64,000 bases of DNA from Monoplex corrugatus (lineage: Eukaryota; Mollusca; Gastropoda; Littorinimorpha; Ranellidae): the NCBI GenBank assembly GCA_030674185.1, contig CM060312.1:54325168-54389167 (forward strand), in the 5' to 3' direction. Below the pieces are notes generated by a model, which saw nothing but the letters and a program-made list of their open reading frames with translations, made no database searches and had not been told where the DNA came from. The position numbers and the translations under genes are program-made. Positions 11,256-23,360 of this stretch are shown here, in pieces; position 1 is the stretch's first letter, and every line of letters begins with the position of its first letter.

Positions 11256-11400
11256 GGTATGTCAGTGTTCGGTGACTCGTGGAAACATGAAAACACCCAG
11301 CACGCGCGTTCACCAAAGACGGAGTATGCAGGTTATGCAGAAAACGTACCGCCTACATTATGTGGGTGAAACAACGTGAGTATAAGTATCCGAAAAGAAA

Positions 11401-12420
11401 AGTGCCCTGTGTGCTTTAGCTTTCCACTGCTTCACAGCAGCATCCAGAATGTGATGGCATTACCGCTGCAGTCTGGCTGCCTGTACCAAGAAAGTGATTC
11501 ACTGTCTGTGCATCGACATTTTCATTTTAATCTGTCTCAAACACGGTTTCTTACAGTCGCTTTCTGTGTTGTTTGTTTGTTTTGTTTTGTTTTGTTTTAT
11601 TGTTGTTTTGTTGTTGTTGTTGTTGTTTTTTCTTTGATCGCGAAGGTCAAGCTATCACTTTATCCCCTTCAAATTTCGAGCTAAATTGGAGTTGACCAAA
11701 AGTGGCGCTTTTCACCATCAGCATTTTCCCCCTTATTTCTTCTTCCTCGTGATTTTGCATTGAAACCAAACCTGTACAGTTAGACCGGAAAGTCGGTGAT
11801 CTCCCCCTGTGCGGTCAAAGTTTCCGTTTGCAGATATTTGTGCTGTGCAAAAAGTCAGTTTTCTACAATTTCTTTGTAATGTTTCATTTATCACTGAGCT
11901 GTTCGGTCGGTCCGAAATTGTATTTTGTTGAAGAAGAAAACCGCCATGTTGCACAGTTGCATAATAAATAATCTGATACCTGAAATAATGACTGTCACTT
12001 CCTGTCGTGGAAAAGCAAACAAAATCAGTCCTTGACGTGACCTCGCGAGCGAAATTTAAAATAATTTACGATGACACGAGACACGTTTATACATATGAAA
12101 ATGAACATCACAGGTAACGCGCACGCTTAAGATTTAATACAACATTTGGGTGGTATTCATCAGCTTTTTGAATGCGACTTGCGGTCGCCTGTTTCTCCCC
12201 ACCCACCCGCCCAAACATTCAGTGCCCATGACAGACGGAAAAACGACGTGACTGTCGCCAGACTTAACCACCAGGAGCCGCTTGCAGGGGATTAAAAAGT
12301 CATCGTTCGTGAAGATTAAGGACACCACGTATTTAAAACACTAATCCCTCACGGCGGGCGAGGGTCGGGAGCGAGTCGACTGCGGTGTCTGGTTGATATC
12401 ACGTATCGTCTGCTGCAACA
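11401..12420. other. Intronic, nothing recognised apart from a TTTTG/TTG run
   Basis: (TTTTG)n/(TTG)n at about 11570-11632. The remainder is unique sequence without a supportable exon. Confidence 0.6.
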
Positions 12421-12421
12421 C

Positions 12422-12476
12422 CTCCCACCACCCTCCACCACCACCACCTACACAAACCACCACCACCACCACCCTC
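12422..12476. repeat. CAC-rich simple repeat
   Basis: Repeated CCACCA/CCACAC triplets, about 55 bp. Confidence 0.85.
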
Positions 12477-12739
12477 CAGTATTGGGGATTAGGTACAGGG
12501 GACTGGCTGGAACAGCTGACACCCAACACAGGGGTCAAAGAAGGATGCAGGGGAAAGGTTTGCAGTTACTGGGAGATGTATATGGTGGTGGAGACTGCGA
12601 TTGCAGTTAAAGAAAGGAACATGTATGTATGGGAAGGACTGGGATGCTGCGGTTGGGTTATTTGGAGGGAGATGTGTTGAGGAGACTGAGGATGGAATTG
12701 TCGGGAGAGAGATGCGTAGGGGAGAGTGAGATGGAGAGG

Positions 12740-13515
12740 AGACGTTGTACTCAATGAGGGGAGATGCTTAGAGGAGACTGCGATGTAGAGGAAGGATTTG
12801 ACTTACCGAAGGGAGATGTTTAGGGGAGACTGGAATGTAGACGAGGGATTTGACTTCTGAAAGGGAGATGTTATGGGGAGACTGTGATTTAGACGAGGGA
12901 TTTGACTTCTAGAAGGGAGATGTTTAGGGGAGACTGGGATGTAGACGAGGGATTTGACTTCTAGAAGGGAGATGTTTAGGGGAGACTGGAATGTAGAGAA
13001 GGGATTTGACTTATCCAGGGGAGATGTTTAGGGGAGACTGGGATGTAGACGAGGGATTTGACTTCTAGAAGGGAGATGTTTAGGGGAGACTGGAATGTAG
13101 AGAAGGGATTTGACTTATCCAGGGGAGATGTTTAGGGGAGACTGGGATGTAGACGAGGGATTTGACTTCTGGAAGGGAGATGTATAGGGGAGACTGGGAT
13201 GTAGACGAGGGATTTGACTTTCCAAGGGAGATTATAGGGGAGACTGGGATGCAGAGGAGGGATTTGAATTATCCAAGGGTGATTATAGGGGAGACTGGGA
13301 TAAAGAAAAGGGATTTGACTTACCGAAGGGAGATGTATAGGGGAGACTGGATGTAGAGGAGGGATTTGACTTGTCCAAGGGAGACGAATAGAGGAGACCG
13401 GGATGTAGAGGAGGGTTTTGACTTATCGAAAGAAGATGTATAGGGGAGACTGGAATGTAGAGGAGGGATTTGACTTATCGAAGGGAGATGTATAGGGGAG
13501 ACTGGGATGTAGAGA
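12740..13515. repeat. ~52-bp minisatellite
   Basis: About 14 units built on 'gggatttgacttctagaa', 'gggagatgtttagggg' and 'agactgggatgtagacga'. Between about 12900 and 13150 two variants (TTCTAGAAGG and TTATCCAGGG types) alternate, giving a ~104-bp higher-order unit. More diverged GGAGATG/GAGACTG units extend on both sides (about 12560-13800). Confidence 0.9.
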
Positions 13516-13795
13516 AGGGGGTTTGGAGTTTTGGGAGAGAGATGTGTGGATGAGGCTGGCGTTAGGGTTATATGAAGGAAGATGTATGGGGGGTTGGAGT
13601 TATTGGAAAGGAGACGTGCAGGGTAGACTGAGGCTGGAGTTAGGAAAATGGATGAGGGAGACTTGGATGCAGAGGGTTGGGGTTACTAGAGGGCACATGT
13701 ATTGGGGAGACAAACTGCTGAGGGGTTGTAGTTACTTAATAAAGAAGGGAGATGTATTGGGGAGACTGGGGTACAGGGGAGAGATTGGATGCTGG

Positions 13796-13885
13796 AGGAT
13801 AGATGGCTCAGTGGATAGAAATATTTTCACAGAAAGCAAATAACCCATAACGTCCAGGGTTCCAATTCTATTGGACAGAAAGTGT
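13796..13885 (+). mobile_element. tRNA-like SINE head fragment
   Basis: TGGCTCAGTGG at about 13802-13812 fits the RNA polymerase III A box, and GGTTCCAATTC about 45 bp later approximates a B box. The arms do not form a cloverleaf by eye, so this is more likely a SINE head or tRNA relic than a tRNA gene. Confidence 0.45.
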
Positions 13886-15060
13886 CTTCTTATCCCCTTG
13901 GCGCTCACTTCTCTTTTTGATGTTTTGTTACTACTAGATCTTGAGTGGTTGTTTTGGGTGACTAGACTTTTGGATGGGATGATAAATCGAGGTCCCCGGA
14001 GTATCTTGCTCTTAGCGCACATAGGAGAACGCACCCCTTGACAAAATTCCACAGAAAATCCTCCGTGAGAGGTGTACATTAGTACACACGTACCGGGAAA
14101 AAAATATGGTGGCGCCACAGTATGGCAAGTTGCTTTTTTCCTTAGAAGATTACCCCGCATTTCACACGGTTAAAGTCTGTTGTGACAAGGAAAATATATT
14201 ATCCTAATTTTTTTTAGTGGAAAGAATGGGATGCAGGTGGATGGAAGAAGAGACTTAAGGTGCACGGGGAGTTGGGAAAAGAAAAACAGCCTGGGGGGGG
14301 AAGAAAGTTGCAAGGAAGGATAAAGGTGTTAGACATGCATCTATCACGGTGAGAACTCGTGCTGGGGGTAACAATCATAGGATTCCCTGGCCACCCCCCT
14401 AAATCTCCTTGTCAAACTTCCATTTTTCATCACCCCATAGATAGGAAGAGAAAGGAAGAGAGAGAGAGGGGGAGGGGGGACACCCCTCACCACAACAACA
14501 CCAACAATAACACCGGGAGTCTTAAATAAACTTCCATTGAAAAAAAAAAAAGAGGGGAGAGCCAACAAAACATAACTAGAGAGAGAGAGAGAGAGAAGCG
14601 TGCGGTTCCTGAGCTGCGAGTATTGGAATGAATGAGTGGCCGGCCAAACAGATATCTCAAGAGTGAGAGGGGGGGTGGGGGAGCCAGCGGTGGGCAAGGC
14701 TTGTCGGGCGGCTCTTTGATCTCTGCTGATCAAGATCACTTTAGAGCGCTCCGTGTGACAGGGCTTGTGGCTGGTGGGTGTGTGTGAAGACCCGATGGGA
14801 GAGGTGAGGCGTTTGGTGCGAGAGATTAGGAGCCCTCCTTTTCAATCTTCATCAAACTTGCGGTTTTGTTGGCGGGGGGCGGGACGGGGGGCTGCGGGTA
14901 GTTCTCGGCCCGTTCCTTGCCACTGGGTCTGTATTGACATGGTTGCTTCCCTTTCTCCCCCCTTTCCTCCCCTCCCCCGCTCCCCCCCCCCCCCCCCCCG
15001 TTTCAAACTGAAACGTTTGGAGGGAAGTCCAAATTTCAGTACAAGCCAAATTGACTGACC
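13886..15060. other. Intronic, nothing recognised
   Basis: Unique sequence with short GA and G-rich runs (about 14450-14480, 14578-14595) and a C homopolymer near 14983-14999. Confidence 0.6.
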
Positions 15061-15253
15061 TTAACCCTTTGACTCCCGCACACTCTCCACCAGCATCCTG
15101 TATTGTTGACCATGCCAGAAAAGTAAAAACTTAACCCTTTAATTCCCTTACCCTATTCACCAGCTTCATGCAGGAAGCTGGTGGATAGGGTTAAGGAGTC
15201 AGAAGGTTAAGTTTTTGCAATTGGTGGATAGGGTGCGGGAGTCAAAGGGTTAA
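15061..15253 (-). mobile_element. piggyBac-type MITE, copy D (full length)
   Basis: 193 bp including TTAA at both ends (15061-15064, 15250-15253). Termini CCCTTTGACTCCCGC and its inverse. Inside, an 80-bp palindrome (15131-15210) is itself bounded by TTAA and CCCTTT-type ends. Opposite orientation to the 193-bp copy at 32485. Confidence 0.88.
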
Positions 15254-15558
15254 AGGCGATAGACATATGCAAACATGTGTATACATTTACACGTGCGATG
15301 CGTACACGCGCGCAGCATGCACATGCATAATTATATACACACACATGTTCGCGGTAGTTTGGTAAAGGGTAATTGCTATATTTAAAAAAATCATTTTCGT
15401 ATGGAACCTAATCGTAGTTGCAGTGTCTTCAAGGATTGAACATAGATGTTCTTGTACCTCGTGCAACCTTATATAATGACACACGCGTATGTGAGTTTGT
15501 GTATGTGATTCAGGGACTCGCTCTATATTTTCTGCAATAACCAGAATACTGCTATATA

Positions 15559-15672
15559 ATACGCGCGCGTGTAGTGTGTGTGTGTATGCCCGTCTGTGTG
15601 TGTGTATGTGCGCGCGCGCGTGCGCGTGCTTGTTTGTTTTTGTTGTTGTTGTTTTTGTTTTTTGTTTATTTT
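15559..15672. repeat. GT/CG-rich and TTG simple repeats
   Basis: Alternating purine-pyrimidine run (CG and TG dinucleotides, possible Z-DNA former) followed by (TTG/TTTTTG)n. Confidence 0.8.
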
Positions 15673-15984
15673 TTAAGGATTAGGATAGTGCATGCTGCAA
15701 TATACACGTAGCAGTTTTTAGGGAGTGGGGGGGGGGGGGAGTCGATGGTAGGTGTTGATGTTGTGTATATTGATGGTGGGGGGTGGAGAGTCCGAGATGA
15801 GGAACCATGCCATCGATTTATACGCTCCATGTTCACTGCGGCAGTGGTGTGTGTTTTTCCGTCCAGCGGAGTTGCATATCCAGGGGCTCACGTTCTGTTG
15901 GGAGATAAAGTAGTTCAGACTTGTTCCTCCTTTTCATACTTTCCTTTGATCTCCATGGGACGACGGTGTATCAGGGCTGGAGTT

Positions 15985-16620
15985 AAGTGATACATGGCGT
16001 ATAAACAGACCAACACAGAACCGCTCCAGACAGTCCAGCCCTTTTAACAATCTATCATTTTAGAGTAATAGTGATGATACATGGTGTATAAACAGACCAA
16101 CAGCAGAACTACTTCAGACAGTCCAGCCCTTTTAACAATCTATCATTTTAAGTAAAGGTGATGATACATGGTGTATAAACAGACCAACAGCAGAACCGCT
16201 GCAGACAGTCCAGCCCTTTTAACAATCTATCGTTTAGAGTAATAGTGATGATACATGTTGTATATAAACAGTATAACAGCAGAGACTACTTCAGACAGTC
16301 CAGCCCTTTTAACAATCTATCATTTTAAAGTAAGGGTGATATCAAAGAGTCATAAGCCCTTTTAACAATCTATCATTTTAAAGTAATAGTGATACCAAAG
16401 AGTCATAGCCCTTTTAACAATCTGTCACTTACAGTAATGATGGTACCAAAGAGTCAGTTCTTTTAACAATCTGTCACTTAAAAAGTAATACCAAAGAGTT
16501 GTCTCCCTTTTAGCCCTGTTATCAGTCTGTCATTTTAAAATGATGGAAAAGAGTTGGAATCCTTTAACTATCTCTAAGTGATACCAAAGAGTTGTGACCC
16601 TTTTAACACTCTAGTATTTT
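15985..16620. repeat. ~85-bp tandem repeat with shorter 3' units
   Basis: Four units contain 'gatgatacatg.tgtataaacag', 'cagacagtccagccc' and 'ttttaacaatctatcatttt'. From about 16330 the units lose the 5' half and shrink to about 65 bp and then less ('accaaagagtcatagccc'), decaying toward 16620. Confidence 0.88.
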
Positions 16621-17115
16621 CAAGAGAAATCAAAGAGTACGAAAACGTTCTGCGTTTTTTTTCGTTCCTCCAAATCACCAAACGGGCAGACTGATTTTTG
16701 CTGTAAGCCAAAGAATAGGTTAGTGTTGTGCTATTTTCTGGGTTGTGATACCCTTCGTGACCTCCGTTCTGGCTGGACGTGACGACCCGGAACTAATAGA
16801 AAGAATGATGTCCGTTAATGTAAATGCTTTGTGAAAAATTATACTGACTTGTAATGTAACCAAAAGCACTTCTGTCTGAACCTGGACGTGGAATTAAATG
16901 ATCACCACCACTGTCATCACAGTCACTTTTTTCCAGACTTCCTCATTAAAGGGTGTGTTTCGTGTCTTCTTTTATATGTTCTTCTCCTTTTTTTTTCCGT
17001 CATCATCATCATCATTATTGTCGTCATCGTCTTTTTTCTTTTGTGTATTATTCTTCTTCGTGCTCGGCGTCGTCACGGTGTGATTGTCATTGTTGGTCGT
17101 TGTTGATGTTGTTTT

Positions 17116-17430
17116 CGTTTGTTGTCTCTTTTGTTGATCTTATTTTTGTTTCTTATTTTGGTTGTGGTTGCTACTGTTGTTCTTGCGTTGTTTCCTTTTG
17201 TTTTAGTTTTGTTGCTCTTATATTTGTTTCTCATTTTCATTTTGTGGTTGCTGCTGTTGTTCTTGTGTTGTTCCTTTGTTTTGTTTGTTGTTTTATTTTG
17301 TTTATCATTTTCGTTGTGGTTGCTGCTGTTGTTCTTGTGTTGTTTCCTTTTGTTTTCTGTTTTGTTGTTCTTATTTTGTTTATCATTTTCGTTGTGGTTG
17401 CTGCTGTTGTTCTTGCGTTCTCTTTCTGCA
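17116..17430. repeat. ~75-bp TTG-rich tandem repeat
   Basis: Four diverged units each with 'ttgtggttgctgctgttg' and 'ttcttgtgttgtttcc'. The repeat leaves long open frames in all three + frames that mirror each other, so no gene is inferred. Confidence 0.85.
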
Positions 17431-17879
17431 CCCTCTCCCCCCCCCTCCTCTGTTTTTTTTTTTGTTGTTATTTTTGTTGGATGTCCTGATGTGGAAGTGG
17501 TGGTGACGATTGTGGTGGTTCTACTTCATCTCCTTCCTTCCCTCCTCCTTCCTTTCTCTCTTTCTTTCTTTCTTTTTCTTCTTTTCTGTGTCTCCCCAGT
17601 CTTTGTTGTGGTGACCTTTACCGGTGTGTGTGCCCAGTGGCCCCCATAAAGAAGTCGGGAGCAGAACAGACGATCCTAGCACACTTGACCTCACCGTCGC
17701 CAAAGATATATTGTCACAGCGGCTGTCACCTCACTTTGTTGCGTGCCCCCCCCTCCCCTCCCCATCTCCCACCCCCACCACTGGGGATCCCTCGTTTGCT
17801 CTCTCTCTCCTCCCCTCTTTACCGAATGATAGGCATGTACGCACAGATCCCGACAGGCATTTGGAGACACGAATAGACA

Positions 17880-17991
17880 TACATGCATGCACACGCGCGC
17901 ACGCACAGACAACACACACACACACACACACCACACCACACACACCACACACCACTACCACCACACCACACCACACACACACTACACTACA

Positions 17992-18078
<87 letters not shown>

Positions 18079-18209
18079 ACACACACACAACACACCCAGG
18101 AACCACAAACTACCCATTAGTCCCTGTTCATACTTATTTATGGTACTTTTCTTGTCTGTCCTACGCACATACGCGTGCATTCGCGCCCACACGCAGACAC
18201 ACCACCACA

Positions 18210-18277
<68 letters not shown>

Positions 18278-18288
18278 CACCAACCACA

Positions 18289-18343
<55 letters not shown>

Positions 18344-18372
18344 ACCACACACACACAACCACACACCCCACA

Positions 18373-18412
<40 letters not shown>

Positions 18413-18433
18413 CCACACACACACACACACGAC
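17880..18433. repeat. CA microsatellite cluster
   Basis: Several long (CA)n blocks broken by CCA, ACTACA and a 100-bp unique spacer (about 18100-18200). Confidence 0.95.
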
Positions 18434-18435
18434 GC

Positions 18436-18782
18436 GTCCCCTAAACCCTGCTCGTTGTTCTTTCTTTGACCACTCCTGAGCCGTCCGCCCTTCTTTTTCT
18501 ATATGTTACCTGTTCCTTCCTAATTTAGGGATATATATGAGTGTGTGCTGGCCAGTCTTCCTCATATAAGCGAGGCCGGTTGGAACAACAACAATAAACG
18601 TCGCCAGTGTTGCTTTTCTCAGGAGACAGAAGACCATCGTGTTCTTATCTTCAGAGTTGAAACATGTGTCTTGCTTGTGTAAGTGTTTTTAGCTTGAAAA
18701 TTGACTTTGTCTCTCTGTTGTGATTCATTCGTTAGATGGCTTCCGTTGTCATTTGAATACATGTTGATATTAGCTGTCTGAG
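18436..18782. other. Intronic, nothing recognised
   Basis: Unique sequence without exon or RNA signal. Confidence 0.6.
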
Positions 18783-18791
18783 TAGTTCTTT

Positions 18792-18938
18792 TTTCTCCTG
18801 GAGAAATTATTGGACGGACTCGTGGAGTGGATGAAGACTGAGAGGGTTAGAGATGTACTTGAAGCGACAAAAGATGGATTCGTATGCGGAGGGTCATGAT
18901 CGCCAACGCCATGCGGCAGGGCACATGATGATGATTAT
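18792..18938 (+). mobile_element. TGA-tail LINE, 3' fragment
   Basis: Begins near 'attattggacggactcgtgg', then the conserved 3' UTR and a GATGATGATT tail. The flanks carry a 9-bp direct repeat TAGTTCTTT (18783-18791 and 18939-18947), consistent with target-primed insertion and 5' truncation. Confidence 0.8.
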
Positions 18939-18947
18939 TAGTTCTTT

Positions 18948-19330
18948 ATCGTATTGTTTGTGAGAGCATGAAGTTATGATTACTCTCTTAAAACACGTCA
19001 GTCTAAAAGAAATTAAGCAGATGAATAAATAGTACACTGGGGGTGTGGCTCAGTTGAGGACTGTTTTCTCGCAACCTACGACTCTCTCGAAATTGTGTGA
19101 AAATGGTCAGTTCCCCTAATAAGAAGAACTCAGGGAGTGTTGTCGAGTTGAATAGTGATAGTTGGAGTTTGTTTAAGCGACAATCATTAGATCAGCACTA
19201 CTGATAAAGTGATGAAAGACAAAACATAAGTTCATGTGTGTGCTTGCCATGTTGAATCATTTATAATGAATTAGTGTTACGTTTTCGTATGGCGCTACTC
19301 ATTGGTAGGATTAAACTTTAAATTCTACGA
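18948..19330. other. Intronic, nothing recognised
   Basis: Unique AT-rich sequence. A single A-box-like 'tggctcagttg' near 19046 has no partner B box. Confidence 0.55.
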
Positions 19331-19590
19331 CTACACATTAAATCTGACAATTCAGGACTGAACGCTTAAAATCGACTAATCAGGACTACGAGCTTTTAAC
19401 ATTAACACTGACCAGTCAGGACTGAACGCTTAAAATCAATCAATCAGAACTACGAGCATAAATTATAAAACTCGCCAATCAGGACTGAACAGTAAACAAA
19501 TCGACCAATCAGGACTAAACATTAAAACTGACCAGTCAGGATTGAACGCTTTAGATCGACCAGTCAGGAATAAATCTTCAAATCCACCAG
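19331..19590. repeat. Diverged short tandem repeat
   Basis: Repeats of 'aatcaggactgaacgctt' and 'accagtcaggact', alternating with 'actacgagc', period irregular (about 25-60 bp). Confidence 0.75.
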
Positions 19591-19810
19591 TCGTTGTTAT
19601 TCTTCCTACTCTGCACTGTGACTGAATAAAAAGTTCCTTTCTTTTCTATAATGCAACAGATGGACCAGGCTGGTATCCGACTCCCTACTGCTCTTCTCTC
19701 CTGTGGGGGGCTTAGCCCGTCAGGGGAGGGGTGACAAAAATATTCTTATGGCTTCTTTTAAGAACATTTTTATTGATACTCCTCGTATTTTTATTATACT
19801 GAGTGTGTCT

Positions 19811-20360
19811 GATAGATCTTAGAATCGGTACTGTCATTCTCCTCAGAGTTTCTTACTACTAGAATCGGTACTGTCATTCTCCTCAGAGGACCTTCTGCTG
19901 TCCGGCTCTCCCCAGAGTTTCTTACTACTAGAATCGGTACTGTCATTCTCCTCAGAGGACCTTCTGCTGTCCGGCTCTCCCAGAGTTTCTTACTACTAGA
20001 ATCGGTACTGTCATTCTCCTCAGAGGACTTCTGCTGTCCGGCTCTCCAGAGTTTCTTACTACTAGAATCGGTACTGTCATTCTCCTCAGAGGACCTTCTG
20101 CTGTCCGGCTCTCCCCAGAGTTTCTTACTACTAGAATCGGTACTGTCATTCTCCTCAGAGGACCTTCTGCTGTCCGGCTCTCCCCAGAGTTTCTTACTAC
20201 TAGAATCGGTACTGTCATTCTCCTCAGAGGACCTTCTGCTGTCCAGCTCTCCCCAGAGTTTCTTACTACTAGAATCGGTACTGTCATTCTCCTCAGAGGA
20301 CCTTCTCCTGTCCGGCTCTCCCCAGAGTTTCTCACTACTAGAATCGGTACTGTCATTCGT
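19811..20360. repeat. 69-bp minisatellite
   Basis: About 7-8 units of 'agaatcggtactgtcattct', 'cctcagaggacc', 'ttctgctgtccggctctcc' and 'ccagagtttcttactact'. Unit length is usually a multiple of three, so the minus strand stays open for 134 codons with a 23-residue repeat (MTVPILVVRNSGES...). This is a repeat artefact unless expression is shown. Confidence 0.92.
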
Positions 20361-20479
20361 ACTTGTGAAAAATCTCTCTACTTTGAGATTTATTTACTGT
20401 ATGTCAAACGAGTTGTACACATAATTTAAAGTTACAAGTTTGGCAGTTCACTTATATGGAAATACTTCCTAACACATGC

Positions 20480-20617
20480 GCGGAAGCACACACACACAGA
20501 CTGACACCAGGACTTGCACCACTTACACACACAGACGAGTGGCGCCGCGCACACACACACATATACACACACTCACTCACTCACTCACTCATTCACAAAC
20601 ACACACACACACACACA

Positions 20618-20712
<95 letters not shown>
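20480..20712. repeat. CA/CT microsatellite
   Basis: CA blocks, (TCAC)n near 20572-20590, pure CT at about 20618-20643, then (CA)n to 20710. Confidence 0.93.
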
Positions 20713-21306
20713 GTGATTCACGTCTATCTACATCATTCACCGTAGACCCCCTTAGTTTGCACAGAAGCTGGCCAAGAACAGGGAACACGAGATGATGATT
20801 AAACAGAAAAGGGGAAAAAAAAGGAGGAGAGAGAGGGAATTTTGAATTTCCTGCGCTCTTTGATGTCGCGCAAGGGCCTGGGATCGACACGATGGGGGCA
20901 GAAAAACAGGACCCTGGACATGAAAGAGTTAAAGGGCTGCGGGGAGGAAAAACAGACGGGGGCCCCGGGACATGAAAGGGTGAACACCGTGTCGGGGTGC
21001 AAGTGGGATGCCTATCTGGACGACCGACAGCTAAGTCTTTGTGTGGGTTCCGTGTGTCTTGTGTGTGTGTGTGTATTTGCCGTGGGGTTAGTTGGTCAGG
21101 AGTTTGGGGGGCGAAAGGGAGGAGCGAGCCTAATCTCTCTGTGTGTCTCTGTGTACACTTTTAGTCCCGGTGGCAAAGACCTTGCCCGTGCTTGGTTTTA
21201 TTATGCACGGGGTTGTCCCTTCAGAAGTGACGGTTTCTTTTGATGTTTTGCGTTGACGATGACTTAAGGAGTAAGCGTTGGACTATACACTTTGCGAACG
21301 TGAGTA
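20713..21306. other. Intronic, nothing recognised
   Basis: Unique sequence. Short similarity between 'ggacatgaaagagttaaagg' (20917) and 'gggacatgaaagggtgaac' (20967) suggests a ~50-bp local duplication. No exon supported. Confidence 0.55.
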
Positions 21307-21700
21307 GAATTTTTACCGTTTCTTACACGAATACGGAAATTAATTAAATCAAAAAATAACGGCCCAGGAGCTGGATAGTGGTGTTTTTTTTTAATGTTTA
21401 TTTCCCTTTGACGTCATACGCTGTACAGTATCCAGTTCATGCAATACGGCATTCGATTGGTCCAGAGTATTACCGTTTCCTACACGAATAAGGAAATTAA
21501 TTCTATCAAGAATTAATGGCCAGGGGGTGAATAATTTTTGTTTCAAGTTTCCCTTTGACGTCATACGTTGTACACTATCTAACTTATGTAATACGTCTCT
21601 CGATTTTACCGTTACTTATACGAATAAGCACATTAATGACATCAAGAAAGAACGGCTAGGGGCTGAATATTTATCATATTTATTTCCCTTTTGTCGCTAT
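21307..21700. repeat. ~150-bp tandem repeat, three diverged copies
   Basis: Copies start near 21311, 21465 and 21604 with 'taccgtttcttacacgaata', followed by 'ggaaattaatt', an ACGGCC-like block and 'tttccctttgacgtcatacg'. The first two copies keep the palindrome TGACGTCA. The third is truncated after 'tttccctttt'. Confidence 0.8.
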
Positions 21701-21842
21701 TTTGCTTATGAAATTTGGGCTGTTCTCCCCGGGTGATTTATGGGGTTCAGTATATTCCAAGTAAAGTTATTAGATCGAATTTGTTCGAATTATTTCAAGC
21801 TCATGTCAGTCTCGGAGTCGAAGCCCCCCCCCCCTTCCCCCG

Positions 21843-21960
21843 CCCATCATCATTATCATCATCATTATGTGCCCTGCGGCATGGCGTTGGCAAGCATGGC
21901 CCTCCATACGAACCTGTCCTTTTCGCTGTAAGTACATCTCTCCCTGGGGTCAAAACAAAC
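21843..21960 (-). mobile_element. TGA-tail LINE, 3' fragment (minus strand)
   Basis: CATCATCATTATG tail complement, then the conserved 3' UTR block 'gtgccctgcggcatggcgtt' and 'tccctggggtcaaaac'. It lacks the 'cctctgtcctcagccac' part kept in the 6.4-kb copy, so it has an internal deletion. Confidence 0.75.
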
Positions 21961-22230
21961 TAAAACGATGCAATTGTTTAAAAATAGAAAATGAAGGGGG
22001 AAAAACACGACGTAAAAACAGACATGAAAGGTCAGAAAGGGAGGAAGGAAAGAAAGGAGAGGGGTGACGGAGTGCAAGGCAGACCAAAAAAAAAACCCAA
22101 ACCCACGATGTATACAAAACAAAAACGGGCCAACAGCAGAAAAATTGCAGGAAAAAAGGGAAAAGAACGGGCAAAGACAAAAAGTCTCAGGTGTCCCAGC
22201 CAGTGTCTAAATTATGTAGAGGCTGGTCTA

Positions 22231-22700
<470 letters not shown>

Positions 22701-22819
22701 TTCACACATACATTGACACGCACTCTGTCACTGGAGAAATTGTATCAGAGTAGTATGAACGGAAATCAAAAGACTTGCTGTTACATATTTGTTTCATAGA
22801 CTCATTGGTCTTATTGTTT

Positions 22820-22854
<35 letters not shown>

Positions 22855-22856
22855 TA
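22820..22856. repeat. (ATC)n microsatellite
   Basis: About 12 ATC units directly 5' of SINE-S copy 3. It may be the complement of a LINE TGA tail, but no other LINE sequence is attached. Confidence 0.85.
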
Positions 22857-22857
22857 T

Positions 22858-23360
22858 TCGGCGGGCACGATAGACAAGTGGGTAAAGTATCAGACTTCCA
22901 GTCGGAAGGTCTGGTTTCGATCCTTCTTGGGTACCATACACCTGGTGGATAAAGTACGGAGATTTTCCCCTTCTTCAAGGTCAACATGTTTATAGGTCTG
23001 TTCAGTGCCTAAACTCCACCCCCACCCCCACCCCACCCATCCTCCTTAGTGTGGATACGTACGCAGAATATCAGATATGCACGTTAAAGTTCCTGCAAGT
23101 CATCCAGTGTCCGGAGGCCTATGGGAACGTGAAAATTAGCACGCACGTTTACGGAAGACGGGAGTATGTAGATTGTGTAGCCACGCGAGAGAACGCATGA
23201 AGATGATGATGATGATGATGATGATGTGATGGTGATGGTGATGATGATGATGATGGTGATGGTATGATGATGATGGTGATGATGATGATGTGATGATGAT
23301 GATGATGGTGATGATACAGCAACATACCGTTTGCACCGTGTGTTCAAAAACAACGTGCGT
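22858..23360 (+). mobile_element. SINE-S copy 3 with internal (GAT)n expansion
   Basis: The best-preserved tRNA-like head: 'gggcacgatagacaagtggg' followed by B box GGTTTCGATCC near 22911-22921. Body blocks 'gcacgttaaagttcctgcaag' and 'acggaagacgggagtatg' follow. A ~125-bp (GAT)n/(GGTGAT)n array at 23195-23322 sits inside the 3' part, before the shared end 'acaacgtgcgtacacgcatc'. Confidence 0.75.

Larger units (their letters stand above)
10739..11400 (+). mobile_element. SINE-S copy 2, broken by two nested elements
   Basis: The head piece (10739-10773, 'gtagtgggtgaagacgtcag') stops at 'gacttccag'. The B-box-like 'gtctgggtttgatcc' resumes near 10940 after a W repeat. The body then runs to 11100, is interrupted by a MITE (11101-11255), and resumes with 'ggtatgtcagtgttcggtg' to about 11400. 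Compared with the uninterrupted copy at 1857-2165, the pieces are in the expected order. Confidence 0.65.

Noticed and set aside
13796..13885. Functional tRNA gene
   Set aside because: A- and B-box matches are present, but acceptor and anticodon stems do not pair by eye.
17624..18479. 281-codon His/Thr-rich ORF
   Set aside because: It lies in a CA microsatellite with equivalent ORFs in other frames and on the opposite strand.
19952..20356. 134-aa repetitive minus-strand protein (MTVPILVVRNSGES repeats)
   Set aside because: It is explained by a 69-bp minisatellite whose unit is a multiple of three. There is no start context or conserved domain.
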